From positions 1-6,620 of the forward strand of contig SFGS01000100.1 in NCBI GenBank assembly GCA_004557565.1: a stretch of 6,620 nucleotides of DNA, read 5' to 3'. Both the position numbers and the translations under genes were made by a program. The DNA comes from Bacteroidales bacterium (GTDB lineage Bacteria; Bacteroidota; Bacteroidia; Bacteroidales; Muribaculaceae). Of this stretch, positions 1 to 6,293 are shown one piece after another; the stretch's first letter is position 1, and each line of letters starts with the position of its first letter. The notes beneath the pieces were generated by a model. The model searched no databases and was not told the origin of the DNA. It was given only the letters and a program-made list of their open reading frames with translations.

Positions 1-173
1 GCTTCGCATTTGGCGGTGCGACTGTGCGCTTTGCGTCATTGGAAACGAGTTTCCATGCCGCCAACCACACAATCCCTCCGCCACCCTCTCACGAGGGCTT
101 ACCACTTTGCCCCAAGGATAAAAACCGCTCGCCGTTTCACGGCGAAAAACCCCTGATGATAACACGATTTCTT
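1..173 (+). repeat. Structured intergenic repeat, element A copy 1
   Basis: This stretch matches 6448-6620 without gaps, with 7 differences in 173 bases (positions 29, 42, 74, 90, 100, 101 and 165), about 96% identity. It can form three short hairpins: GGAAA/TTTCC at 41-54, CCCTC/GAGGG at 84-97, and TCGCCG/CGGCGA at 129-145 with a 5-base loop. Both window ends cut the repeat, so its true limits are unknown. A reading frame of 76 codons runs through it, but it resembles no protein I know and lacks a promoter, so I treat it as non-coding. The hairpin content suggests a REP-like or other mobile intergenic element; that is inference. Confidence 0.85.
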
Positions 174-214
174 GGTAAAAAGCCTCATCAAATCTCCCAA
201 AAACGATTTTGCAT

Positions 215-307
215 GGTAGGGACGCGATATTTCGCATCCGCGTCAAATGATTGATATTCAATATAGTATCACAATTATGGGCGAACGTGAAGTATCACGC
301 CCCTACC
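215..307. repeat. Palindromic intergenic repeat, element B copy 1
   Basis: The ends form an imperfect inverted repeat. The arm 215-241 and the reverse complement of 281-307 agree at 21 of 27 positions, and all six differences are transitions. The centre (242-280) is AT-rich. A related element of the same length lies at 4915-4998; the common 84 bases (224-307 here) match at about 63 positions, with most differences in the loop. The element sits between element A and its inverted relative, so the region is a mosaic of repeats. No gene overlaps it convincingly. It could be a REP/MITE-like element or a transcribed hairpin. Confidence 0.75.
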
Positions 308-470
308 GGGTTTGGTTTTTCGCCGAAGGCGAGCGGTTTTTATCCTTTTGGCGATGCCACCGCCCTCGCTGGGGAGGGCGGCGTTAGGGTTGTGGTGTGG
401 CTGATTCAAGCTCCGGCTTGAAATCAGATATGCCACAGCACTAACGACAGGTGCGAAGCACTGGGATCGC
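308..470 (-). repeat. Diverged inverted copy of element A
   Basis: Read on the minus strand, this region follows element A. The best-kept block is the AAGGATAAAAACCGCTCGCC core followed by GGCGAAAAACC, and a TGCTTCGCA-type end lies near 451-460. Sequence between these blocks has drifted, yet three hairpins recur in the same order: TCGCC/GGCGA (320-332), CCGCCCTC/GAGGGCGG (360-381), and a stem of about 11 bp with one bulge (401-427). The shared core and hairpin order are seen directly; common ancestry with selection on structure is inference. The right boundary is approximate. Confidence 0.65.
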
Positions 471-533
471 TAAAAGGCTGTTTTTTATGTTTTTTGTTTC
501 TGTGCCCCCAGCATTTATCCACTGAGCCAAAAA

Positions 534-569
534 AAGTCTACGAGTCAACAAGTCTACGAGTCAACAAGT
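534..569. repeat. 16-bp tandem direct repeat upstream of gene 1 promoter
   Basis: The unit AAGTCTACGAGTCAAC occurs twice without a difference (534-549 and 550-565), followed by the first four bases of a third unit. It ends 11 bp before the -33 box of the gene 1 promoter. It could be a regulator binding site, or a slippage-prone spacer with no function. The half-unit contains GAGTC but is not a clear palindrome. Confidence 0.8.
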
Positions 570-579
570 GGGGCGAAAA

Positions 580-611
580 TTTCGGGAATCGGGGGAAATC
601 GGTTATCTTTG
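580..611 (+). promoter_or_regulatory. Bacteroidota-type promoter for gene 1
   Basis: A TTTC box at 580-583 is followed after 20 bp by TATCTTTG at 604-611, a full match to the TAnnTTTG -7 consensus of Bacteroidota. Transcription should start around 617, giving a leader of about 18 nt. The box lies downstream of the in-frame ATG at 494, so it favours the ATG at 635 as the real start. Confidence 0.75.
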
Positions 612-634
612 CAGAATATTATCTACAATCCATT

Positions 635-3250
635 ATGACAAACATTAGACTAAAACTTTTTTCACTTGCCACAATTATTGCTTTTTCAGCCCTCAACGGC
701 TTCGCTTACAATGTGGCGAAAAGTGAATTTCGCTCGGCGTGGGTGGCCACTGTGTGGGCTCTCGACTGGCCTACCACCGGTGCATCAGCCGAAACCCAAA
801 TGGCAGAGCTCGACCGTATGCTCGACTCGCTCGCCAACAACAATTTCAACGCAGTAAACTTCCAAGTTCGCTCTATGTGCGACGCCATGTACAAATCAAG
901 TTACGAGCCATGGTCGAGCTATCTGACCGGCACCCGTGGCAAAGACCCAGGCTTCGACCCTCTGGGCTATGTGGTGGACGGTTGCCATAAGCGCGGCATG
1001 GAGTGCCATGCGTGGGTAAACCCCTACCGCTTCTCCACAGGCGCAAACTGGGACACCGAGTTGGACCAGGAGTTGAAGAATAGCGGTCACTTACTCTCGC
1101 ACAACAATGGTAAAACCACCACCACAATCCTCGACCCTGCCCAGCAGTGGACCATCGACCGCATTGTGAATGTGTGCCGCGAGATTATCACCAACTATGA
1201 TGTGGACGGCATTCTCTACGACGACTATTTCTACCCCAGCGGCATTCCCACCAACAGTTCGGCTGGCGACTACTCGGAATGGAAAAATTCGGGCACAAGC
1301 CTGAGCTTCGGCGACTGGCGACGCGACAACGTGAACCGCATGGTGAAAGCCGTTTACGATATGATTCAAACCGTGAAGCCATGGGTGCGCTATGGCATTT
1401 CGCCTGCTGGCGTGGCTTGCTCCAGTAGTTCGGTGGCGAAGAAATACGGCATCGACCCATGTCCTGGCAGCGATTGGCAATACAGCAGCATTTTCTCCGA
1501 CCCTATCGCATGGTATCAAGCCAAGAGCATCGACTACATGTCGCCACAGGTTTACTGGACCAGAGGCAACAGCGCAGCCGACTACGCCAAAATCACCCCC
1601 TGGTGGGGCAAGGTGGCGCATAAGTTTGGCCGCCACGTGTATATCTCTCACAGCCTTGAGTCGCTCACCGGCGCAAGCAAGGGCGAGAAGGCTCCTGCCA
1701 CAAAGGCAAGCGGTCCCAACAGCACCTCTTACGACGAATATGTGGCTCAGGTGGAAATGAACCGCGAGACCAACTACGACAACGCTCCAGGCAGCATCTA
1801 CTATTCATGCAAATACCTCTATAACCTCGGCGCAAAGGAATCGTTTGCCCACTATTTGAAGCGCACCGTGTATGCCTACCCTGCGCTTCCACCAGCCATG
1901 ACATGGAAATCGGCAACCAACCCTGGCACCGTGTCGAATGTGAGCAAGGTGGCTTACGACCTGTCGTGGACGGGCTTCGACAATGTGCGCTACACCGTGT
2001 ATGCCGTGCCCGAATCTGTGCCACAATCCGAATTTAAGAAAGATGTGCAATATCTGCTCGGCATCACCTACGACACCCGATACGCCATTCCCGAAAACTA
2101 CCGCGCCGGCTATCAATATGCCATCTGCGTGCTCGACCGCTACGGCAACGAATACACCGCCAAGTTCCTCGGCGCACAAGATGCCACACTCGATGCACCT
2201 GTGCTGATTTCGCCAGAGGAAGGCGCGAAGGTGAGCGACCCATTCACATTCGCTTGGCACAGCGTGAAGGGCGCTTCGCAATATGCTGTGGAGATTGCCG
2301 ACGATGCCGACTTCAAGCATGTGACCCACACTTTCGCCACGACCGACACCACCGCCGTTTCCTCCTCGTTTGAGGGCGTGAGCAGCGATGTGAAGCACTA
2401 TTGGAGAGTGCACGCCTGTGCGCTCAACTTCAACGACGGTGTCAGCGCGGCACGTGCGTTCACTCCTCACCGCCTGGAAGTGACCTATCCAACCAATTTG
2501 ATGCAAGATGTGCCCAACGCCCCCACCATTCTCTGGACCAACACCGGCATCGATGAGGTGAAGGTGGAAATCAGCGCCGACGAGAATTTTGCTGACGGCA
2601 AGACCGTGTTCAGCGGCGTGAGCACTGAAAATAAAATCGCTGTGCCGCTCTACATTCTCCACTGTGGCACACGCTATTATGTACGCATCACCCTCGGCGA
2701 CGAAGTGAGCAAAACAGTGGAGTTCACCACCGTTTACGGCGAATCGGTAGCGCCAAAGTATGTGACCCCTGCTTCCGATGGCGCCACGCTCAACAGCAAC
2801 CAGCGAATAGAACTCGAACGCCAAGTGGCAGCCGAAAACATGATTGTGGAAATCAGTTCGTCAGCCACATCATGGGGACGCGCAAGATTCGTTGAAACAA
2901 TGAAAAATTATCAAAACGCCACCACCCTCACCCTCGGCGAACTGAAGGTGAACAATGTGCTGCTCGAAGATGGCAAAACGTATTATGTGCGTGCCAAATC
3001 GTCGTACATCGACACAGGCGGCACCCTCCGCGCCACCGACTACGGCGCCACACGCTCATTCGTGTATAAGAAGGTGGCTAAAATTGGCGACGTAAACGGC
3101 GATGGCACAGTAGATGTGTCCGACGTCACCGCCCTTATCAACCAGATTCTGGGCACCGCATCGTTCCCCGCCGAACTCTGCGACCTCAACGCCGACGGCG
3201 TAATCAACGTGTCAGACGTCACCACCCTCATCAACCAGATTTTGAAATAA
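635..3250 (+). CDS. Secreted GHL10-family glycoside hydrolase with FN3-like modules and C-terminal dockerin
   Basis: The predicted product is an 871-aa secreted glycosidase. A signal peptide occupies residues 1-24 (cleavage expected after NGFA). The GHL10 (DUF187-type) TIM-barrel spans about 27-410, with family motifs FRSAWVATVWALDWP (32-46), NFQVR (75-79), HAWVNPYR (125-132), DGILYDDYFYP (191-201) and YMSPQVYW (301-308). The acidic cluster D191/D196/D197 is a likely active-site region, but I cannot assign catalytic residues. Three or four FN3/Ig-like modules follow (roughly 415-515, 516-612, 613-700, 701-812). A type I dockerin-like module (816-871) has two Ca-binding loops, DVNGDGTVDVSD and DLNADGVINVSD. 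The GHL10 member DigH of E. coli acts on denuded peptidoglycan glycan strands; whether this protein targets cell-wall or dietary glycans is not visible. An in-frame ATG at 494 would add 47 residues, but the promoter lies inside that extension and the signal peptide begins at 635. Confidence 0.9.
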   Translation: MTNIRLKLFSLATIIAFSALNGFAYNVAKSEFRSAWVATVWALDWPTTGASAETQMAELDRMLDSLANNNFNAVNFQVRSMCDAMYKSSYEPWSSYLTGTRGKDPGFDPLGYVVDGCHKRGMECHAWVNPYRFSTGANWDTELDQELKNSGHLLSHNNGKTTTTILDPAQQWTIDRIVNVCREIITNYDVDGILYDDYFYPSGIPTNSSAGDYSEWKNSGTSLSFGDWRRDNVNRMVKAVYDMIQTVKPWVRYGISPAGVACSSSSVAKKYGIDPCPGSDWQYSSIFSDPIAWYQAKSIDYMSPQVYWTRGNSAADYAKITPWWGKVAHKFGRHVYISHSLESLTGASKGEKAPATKASGPNSTSYDEYVAQVEMNRETNYDNAPGSIYYSCKYLYNLGAKESFAHYLKRTVYAYPALPPAMTWKSATNPGTVSNVSKVAYDLSWTGFDNVRYTVYAVPESVPQSEFKKDVQYLLGITYDTRYAIPENYRAGYQYAICVLDRYGNEYTAKFLGAQDATLDAPVLISPEEGAKVSDPFTFAWHSVKGASQYAVEIADDADFKHVTHTFATTDTTAVSSSFEGVSSDVKHYWRVHACALNFNDGVSAARAFTPHRLEVTYPTNLMQDVPNAPTILWTNTGIDEVKVEISADENFADGKTVFSGVSTENKIAVPLYILHCGTRYYVRITLGDEVSKTVEFTTVYGESVAPKYVTPASDGATLNSNQRIELERQVAAENMIVEISSSATSWGRARFVETMKNYQNATTLTLGELKVNNVLLEDGKTYYVRAKSSYIDTGGTLRATDYGATRSFVYKKVAKIGDVNGDGTVDVSDVTALINQILGTASFPAELCDLNADGVINVSDVTTLINQILK

Positions 3251-3276
3251 CCCCAAAAAAATAACAAACCTCACCC

Positions 3277-3319
3277 AAAAAGTGGGAACGGCCCCTCCAC
3301 CCCCGTCCCCACTTTTTTT
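3277..3319 (+). terminator. Intrinsic terminator after gene 1
   Basis: A 15-bp stem with one mismatch pairs AAAAAGTGGGAACGG (3277-3291) with 3303-3317, around an 11-base C-rich loop. The run of seven T ends at 3319. It begins 26 bp after the gene 1 stop and separates gene 1 from gene 2, which has its own promoter. The A-rich left arm opposite the T-run could also help terminate transcription in the other direction. Confidence 0.85.
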
Positions 3320-3402
3320 GTGCAGTAAGGTATTTAATCCGGGGTTAAAATTTGTAAAAATGGGGGTGGGGTTAAACCAAGGTGTTGATGGGGGAGTCTA
3401 AA

Positions 3403-3433
3403 GTGCAAAAGGAATTTAAAACCAGTACATTTG
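3403..3433 (+). promoter_or_regulatory. Bacteroidota-type promoter for gene 2
   Basis: TACATTTG at 3426-3433 matches the TAnnTTTG -7 consensus exactly. The -33 position, 20 bp upstream, reads only GTG (3403-3405), so that box is weak. The last base of the -7 box lies 24 bases before the ATG at 3457, exactly the geometry of gene 1 (611 to 635). This supports 3457 as the start and excludes the in-frame ATG at 3382. Confidence 0.7.
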
Positions 3434-3456
3434 CTTGTACACAATACTATATGCTT

Positions 3457-4902
3457 ATGACAACTCTTTCACTCCGCAACTCGATACTTTCGCTCATGCT
3501 TATCGGTGGCATGGCAGTGAGTGTGAACTCTTTCGCACAAGGCCGTCGCGGTGGATTTGGCGGCACTCGCCAAAGTCCTTCCGTGCAGCAAAGTAGGACT
3601 ACAGCCACTGAAAGGCGTAGTAATGAGCGTGCAACAGCCACGCAGAGCCGTTCGTCATACGGCAGGTCGAGCGCTACGCAAAGCCGCTCGTCGGAGCGCA
3701 GCACCGTGGCGCCAAGTCGCACACCACAAGGCTACGGACGTGCCACCACCAGCCGCTCAACTGAAAGGGTGACTGCCCAACCACGTCGCTACAACGATGT
3801 GCAGACTGGGCGCGTAACCCCTCGTTCGGCAGAGCGAAACACCACTCCACAACGCTACAATACCGGTTACAACGCCAATCAAAGCGTGCGCCAGCAAAAT
3901 GTGGGCACGGCGCAGCGTCGTCCGGGCTACGGCACCACCACGCCACAAAAGCGTAGCGACTATACCTCCCCACAACGCTACAACACCGGCAACAACGCCA
4001 ATCAAAGTGTGCGTCAGCAAAATGTGGGCACGGCTCAGCGTCGTCCGGGCTACGGCACCACCACGCCACAAAAGCGCAGCGATAACAATGCGTTTCAAAA
4101 CGGTGTAGGCAACCGCTTCGACGAAACCTATCGTCCTGAAGGAAATAATGGCCGTGGCGACCGCCCAAACGGCAACAACAATGGTAATAACGGAAACCAC
4201 TACGGCAACGACCGTGGCGACCGTCCTAACGGCAATTATGGCAACCACTACAGTGGACACCGTGACTATGGCAGGGACTACGATGGGCGTCGTCCAGGCT
4301 ACCACAACCCACACCACAATAATCCTCGTGGCTACGACAACCAGTTCAACCGTCGCTACCACGATTACTATCGCCACAACAGTTGGAGTTGGAGCCACCC
4401 ATGCCGTCCACCATATCGCCCATGGCGCCCAACACCTTGGGTAGTGCATCGCCCAGTGGTTCCAGCAGGATGGGTATGGTATAGTTCGGCACCACGCATC
4501 TACCGTGTGCTCGGCATTCAGTTCGGCACAGTGTTCTCGGTGTCAATCAACCACCTGTTCACCTACGGCTACAACATCGACGGTTACTACGACAATGTGA
4601 TTTATCTCCGTGATGTGCCAATGCTTAACTACAGTTGGCCTAACGTGATGCTCAACTACGCGCCTGGCGGCGGACTTGCATCGGCAATGTTCAGCAATTC
4701 GTTTGCATTCCGCGACCTTACGATGTACAACCGCCTCTACAACACACTCTGTGGCACCTATGGCAGCCCAGTAGATGCGCGCACCACTCCTTACGAGGGT
4801 ACCGTGAGTTGGTGGGGTGGTGAAGGTCAAGGCTATGTCACCCTCACTTACTACACCGACCAAAACGGTCGCTTCTACACCAACCTCACCATAGGTAATT
4901 AA
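3457..4902 (+). CDS. Secreted Arg/Asn/Gly-rich repeat protein of unknown function
   Basis: I do not recognise this 481-aa protein. Residues 1-27 are a clear signal peptide ending SFA before QGRRGG. Residues 28-130 are low-complexity, rich in Ser, Thr, Arg and Gln, with recurring ATQSRSS and SRSTER-type motifs. Residues 133-168 and 174-209 are two nearly identical 36-aa segments with a 41-aa period, beginning RYNTG and ending TTTPQKRSD. Residues 222-330 are rich in Asn, Gly, Arg, His and Tyr, including two RGDRPNGN motifs (233-240 and 253-260), and become Pro/Trp-rich. A globular-looking aromatic domain fills about 335-481 (GWVWYSS, YYDNVIYLRDVP, LNYSWPNVMLNY, WWGGEGQGYVTLTYY). The processed N-terminal part is strongly basic and probably disordered, which would suit binding to anionic polymer or glycan; that is inference. 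An alternative start at 3451 would add two residues (ML). The product is probably periplasmic or surface-exposed. Confidence 0.85.
   Translation: MTTLSLRNSILSLMLIGGMAVSVNSFAQGRRGGFGGTRQSPSVQQSRTTATERRSNERATATQSRSSYGRSSATQSRSSERSTVAPSRTPQGYGRATTSRSTERVTAQPRRYNDVQTGRVTPRSAERNTTPQRYNTGYNANQSVRQQNVGTAQRRPGYGTTTPQKRSDYTSPQRYNTGNNANQSVRQQNVGTAQRRPGYGTTTPQKRSDNNAFQNGVGNRFDETYRPEGNNGRGDRPNGNNNGNNGNHYGNDRGDRPNGNYGNHYSGHRDYGRDYDGRRPGYHNPHHNNPRGYDNQFNRRYHDYYRHNSWSWSHPCRPPYRPWRPTPWVVHRPVVPAGWVWYSSAPRIYRVLGIQFGTVFSVSINHLFTYGYNIDGYYDNVIYLRDVPMLNYSWPNVMLNYAPGGGLASAMFSNSFAFRDLTMYNRLYNTLCGTYGSPVDARTTPYEGTVSWWGGEGQGYVTLTYYTDQNGRFYTNLTIGN
3853..4083 (+). repeat. 123-bp-period tandem duplication inside gene 2
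   Basis: Segments 3853-3960 and 3976-4083 are 108-bp near-identical copies offset by 123 bp, which is 41 codons, so the frame is kept. They encode the same 36 residues except one Tyr/Asn difference. The few base differences are mostly silent, for example GTG CGC against GTG CGT. This fits a fairly recent in-frame duplication, and copy number may vary between strains. Confidence 0.9.
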
Positions 4903-4907
4903 AAAAC

Positions 4908-4998
4908 GGATAATGCGATATTTCGCGTCCGCTCAAAATGGTTGCTAACCAGTAAATCAGCAATTGTTTGGGCGGACGTGAATTATCACGTCCCTACC
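4908..4998. repeat. Palindromic intergenic repeat, element B copy 2
   Basis: The part 4915-4998 aligns without gaps to 224-307, about 63 of 84 bases. The arms 4915-4932 and 4981-4998 region pair through GCGATATTTCGCGTCCGC and the reverse complement of the right arm (4972-4989), 15 of 18 bases. It begins about 6 bp after the stop of gene 2, so it probably lies in that gene's 3' untranslated region. It lacks a strong T-run, so it is a poor intrinsic terminator, but it could act as a 3' stabilising hairpin. Confidence 0.7.
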
Positions 4999-5018
4999 TG
5001 TTTAATCCAAATTTGGGG

Positions 5019-5151
5019 TTAACCCAAATTGGTCATTAGGGCTTGTGGTATTTCGGAGTTTTAGAAGAATGGATTTTGCTTGTCTTTTAATGAGTGATAG
5101 CGAGCTATTACGAATTAAAAACAAGCGAACTAATGACCGATTTGGGTTTAA
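5019..5151. repeat. 130-bp nested inverted repeat between convergent genes
   Basis: Outer arms 5021-5039 and 5130-5148 are complementary at 18 of 19 positions, and both are bordered by TTAA (5019-5022 and 5148-5151). Inside, 5078-5101 pairs with 5104-5126 over about 20 bp with one bulge and three mismatches. A separate near-palindrome centred on GGGTTAACCC lies at 5010-5031. The right outer arm reaches the first base of the rnz stop codon region. No transposase is encoded and no T-run follows either stem. The form suits a small MITE-like element, or a structured region separating two converging transcripts. Confidence 0.7.
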
Positions 5152-6068
5152 TAGTTCATTAGATCGATGCAATCGCCCTCGTTAGCCAGTCGGGTGGCGG
5201 GGAACACTTCTTGCGCTTGCTGGAGAAGGGGTCGCGCGTCGGTATAGCGCGAGCTGTAATGGCCCAAAATGAGTTGCTTCACACCTGCCTCTTTCGCCAC
5301 CATGGCGGCTTGGCGTGCCGTGCTGTGGAATCGCTGACGCGCTTGCGCCTCACACTCATCGCCATAAGTGGCCTCGTGATACAGCCAGTCCACGCCCTCC
5401 ACAGCCTGAATCACTCGTTCGCTGTAAGTGGTGTCGCTGGCGTAGGCGTAGCTCACCGATGCATCGGCGGCGGTGGTCAATTTCTCGTTCGGAATCACCA
5501 CCCCGGCAGGTGTAACGTAGTCCATACCTTGACGCAAACTATTCATAAAATGCTGCGGCACCTCAAAGGTTCGCACCGCCTCGGCATTCACATGCCGCAT
5601 CTTCGCCTTTTCCTCAAACACGAAGCCCACGGCTGGCACACGATGGCGCAACGGAAACGTGCGCACCGTGATGGCAGAATCCTCATAAATCACACGGGGC
5701 TCTTTCGTGATGACATTGAAACGCAACTCGTAGCACCTGTCGCGGCAGAAATAATCCATCATGCTGCTAAACATTTCCGCGCCGTCCTCAAAAATATGCA
5801 CCGTCACGCTGCTCGACTTCTGAAGGAGCGCCAGAGTAGATAGCAATCCGGGCAAACCGAAACAGTGGTCGCCATGCAGATGCGAGATGAAAATGTTGGT
5901 CAGTCGGGAAAATTTCAGCTTCCGCCTACGCATTTCAAGTTGGGCGCCTTCGCCACAGTCAATCATCATCACATTGTCGCGAACGTTCAGCACTTGCGAG
6001 GTGGGCAAATGTCGAAGCGTTGACGTGGCAGAGCCACAGCCGAGGATATTTAATTCAAATCGGGGCAT
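5148..6068 (-). CDS. rnz: Ribonuclease Z (tRNA 3'-processing endonuclease)
   Basis: This 306-aa protein is a short-form RNase Z, a cytoplasmic metallo-beta-lactamase-fold endonuclease that removes 3' trailers from tRNA precursors. The zinc-binding motif HLHGDH gives H63, H65, D67 and H68. Further ligands are H142 (PLRHRVP), D212 (YASDT) and H270 (LGHYSSRY), with the FHST motif at 247-250 also present. Spacing is close to the B. subtilis enzyme of about the same length. The region 152-195, holding VPQHFMNSLRQG, corresponds to the flexible tRNA-binding arm. No expected residue is missing. An in-frame ATG at 6137 would add 23 residues, but the family begins at MPRFELNILGCGSA and a promoter lies inside that extension, so 6068 is preferred. 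It is convergent with gene 2, and its stop abuts a large inverted repeat. Confidence 0.95.
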   Translation of the reverse strand: MPRFELNILGCGSATSTLRHLPTSQVLNVRDNVMMIDCGEGAQLEMRRRKLKFSRLTNIFISHLHGDHCFGLPGLLSTLALLQKSSSVTVHIFEDGAEMFSSMMDYFCRDRCYELRFNVITKEPRVIYEDSAITVRTFPLRHRVPAVGFVFEEKAKMRHVNAEAVRTFEVPQHFMNSLRQGMDYVTPAGVVIPNEKLTTAADASVSYAYASDTTYSERVIQAVEGVDWLYHEATYGDECEAQARQRFHSTARQAAMVAKEAGVKQLILGHYSSRYTDARPLLQQAQEVFPATRLANEGDCIDLMNY

Positions 6069-6097
6069 ACGGTTCAAATAGCGTTTGATATATGGTG

Positions 6098-6130
6098 CTA
6101 AGGTAGGTATTTTTTTCTGAAAACTCCAAA
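6098..6130 (-). promoter_or_regulatory. Candidate promoter for rnz
   Basis: On the minus strand, TTTG (6130-6127) is followed after 21 bp by TACCTTAG (6105-6098), one mismatch from TAnnTTTG. Its last base is 30 bases before the rnz ATG, so the leader would be about 23 nt. The mismatch in the -7 box keeps confidence moderate. Confidence 0.45.
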
Positions 6131-6184
6131 AATCCATAAATTTTCAATCATTTTGAAAATATATTAAAAAAAATTGGAAAAGCT

Positions 6185-6216
6185 CTTGTGCAAATCAATA
6201 AAGTGATGTACATTTG
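6185..6216 (+). promoter_or_regulatory. Strong Bacteroidota-type promoter for a short transcript
   Basis: CTTG at 6185-6188 lies 20 bp ahead of TACATTTG (6209-6216), an exact TAnnTTTG match and the same octamer as the gene 2 promoter. It points away from rnz, and no complete gene follows it. Transcription should start near 6222. Confidence 0.7.
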
Positions 6217-6221
6217 CCGTA

Positions 6222-6293
6222 AGTTTTTTCATAGAATTAGATTTTTAAGGTTTAGTGTTAGTGGTAGTTGTGAAACTGCCACTAATTTTTTTG
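6222..6293 (+). ncRNA. Candidate small RNA or terminated leader, about 70 nt
   Basis: A consensus promoter directly upstream and a textbook terminator (6258-6292) bound about 70 nt. The 5' part is AU-rich and unstructured (TTTTTTCATAG, then an AGATTTTTAAGG block). The 3' half is a 12-bp hairpin. There is no ATG-initiated reading frame of useful length inside. From memory, similar TTTTTCATAG...AGATTTAAGG leaders precede terminator-like hairpins elsewhere in Bacteroidales, but I cannot verify this or name a family. It may be a free-standing sRNA, or the attenuated leader of a gene now lost downstream. The 5' end is an estimate. Confidence 0.5.
6258..6292 (+). terminator. Intrinsic terminator of the small transcript
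   Basis: TTAGTGGTAGTT (6258-6269) pairs with AACTGCCACTAA (6274-6285) over 12 bp with one G-U pair and a GTGA loop. Seven T residues (6286-6292) follow at once. It lies about 36 nt after the predicted transcription start. Confidence 0.9.

Noticed and set aside
24..254. 76-codon plus-strand frame in the left repeat
   Set aside because: It lies across the hairpin repeat and the start of element B, has no promoter, and its copy at the right end is a repeat too. It is explained by repeat DNA.
494..634. 47-residue N-terminal extension of the GHL10 protein
   Set aside because: The extension runs through the tandem repeat and the promoter, and it would bury the signal peptide.
1805..2824. 339-codon minus-strand frame opposite gene 1
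   Set aside because: It is antisense to the FN3-like region, His/Gly/Val-rich without recognisable motifs; the plus strand has clear domains throughout.
3853..4083. Possible CRISPR-like array
   Set aside because: There are only two long copies with a 15-bp gap, in frame within a gene, so this is a protein repeat.
3757..4449. 230-codon minus-strand frame opposite gene 2
   Set aside because: Its Val/Ala/Ile-rich sequence is the antisense of Asn/Tyr/Gly/Arg-rich codons, with no start signals or family resemblance.
5211..5843. 210-codon plus-strand frame opposite rnz
   Set aside because: rnz on the minus strand has all catalytic motifs; this frame has no motifs or promoter.
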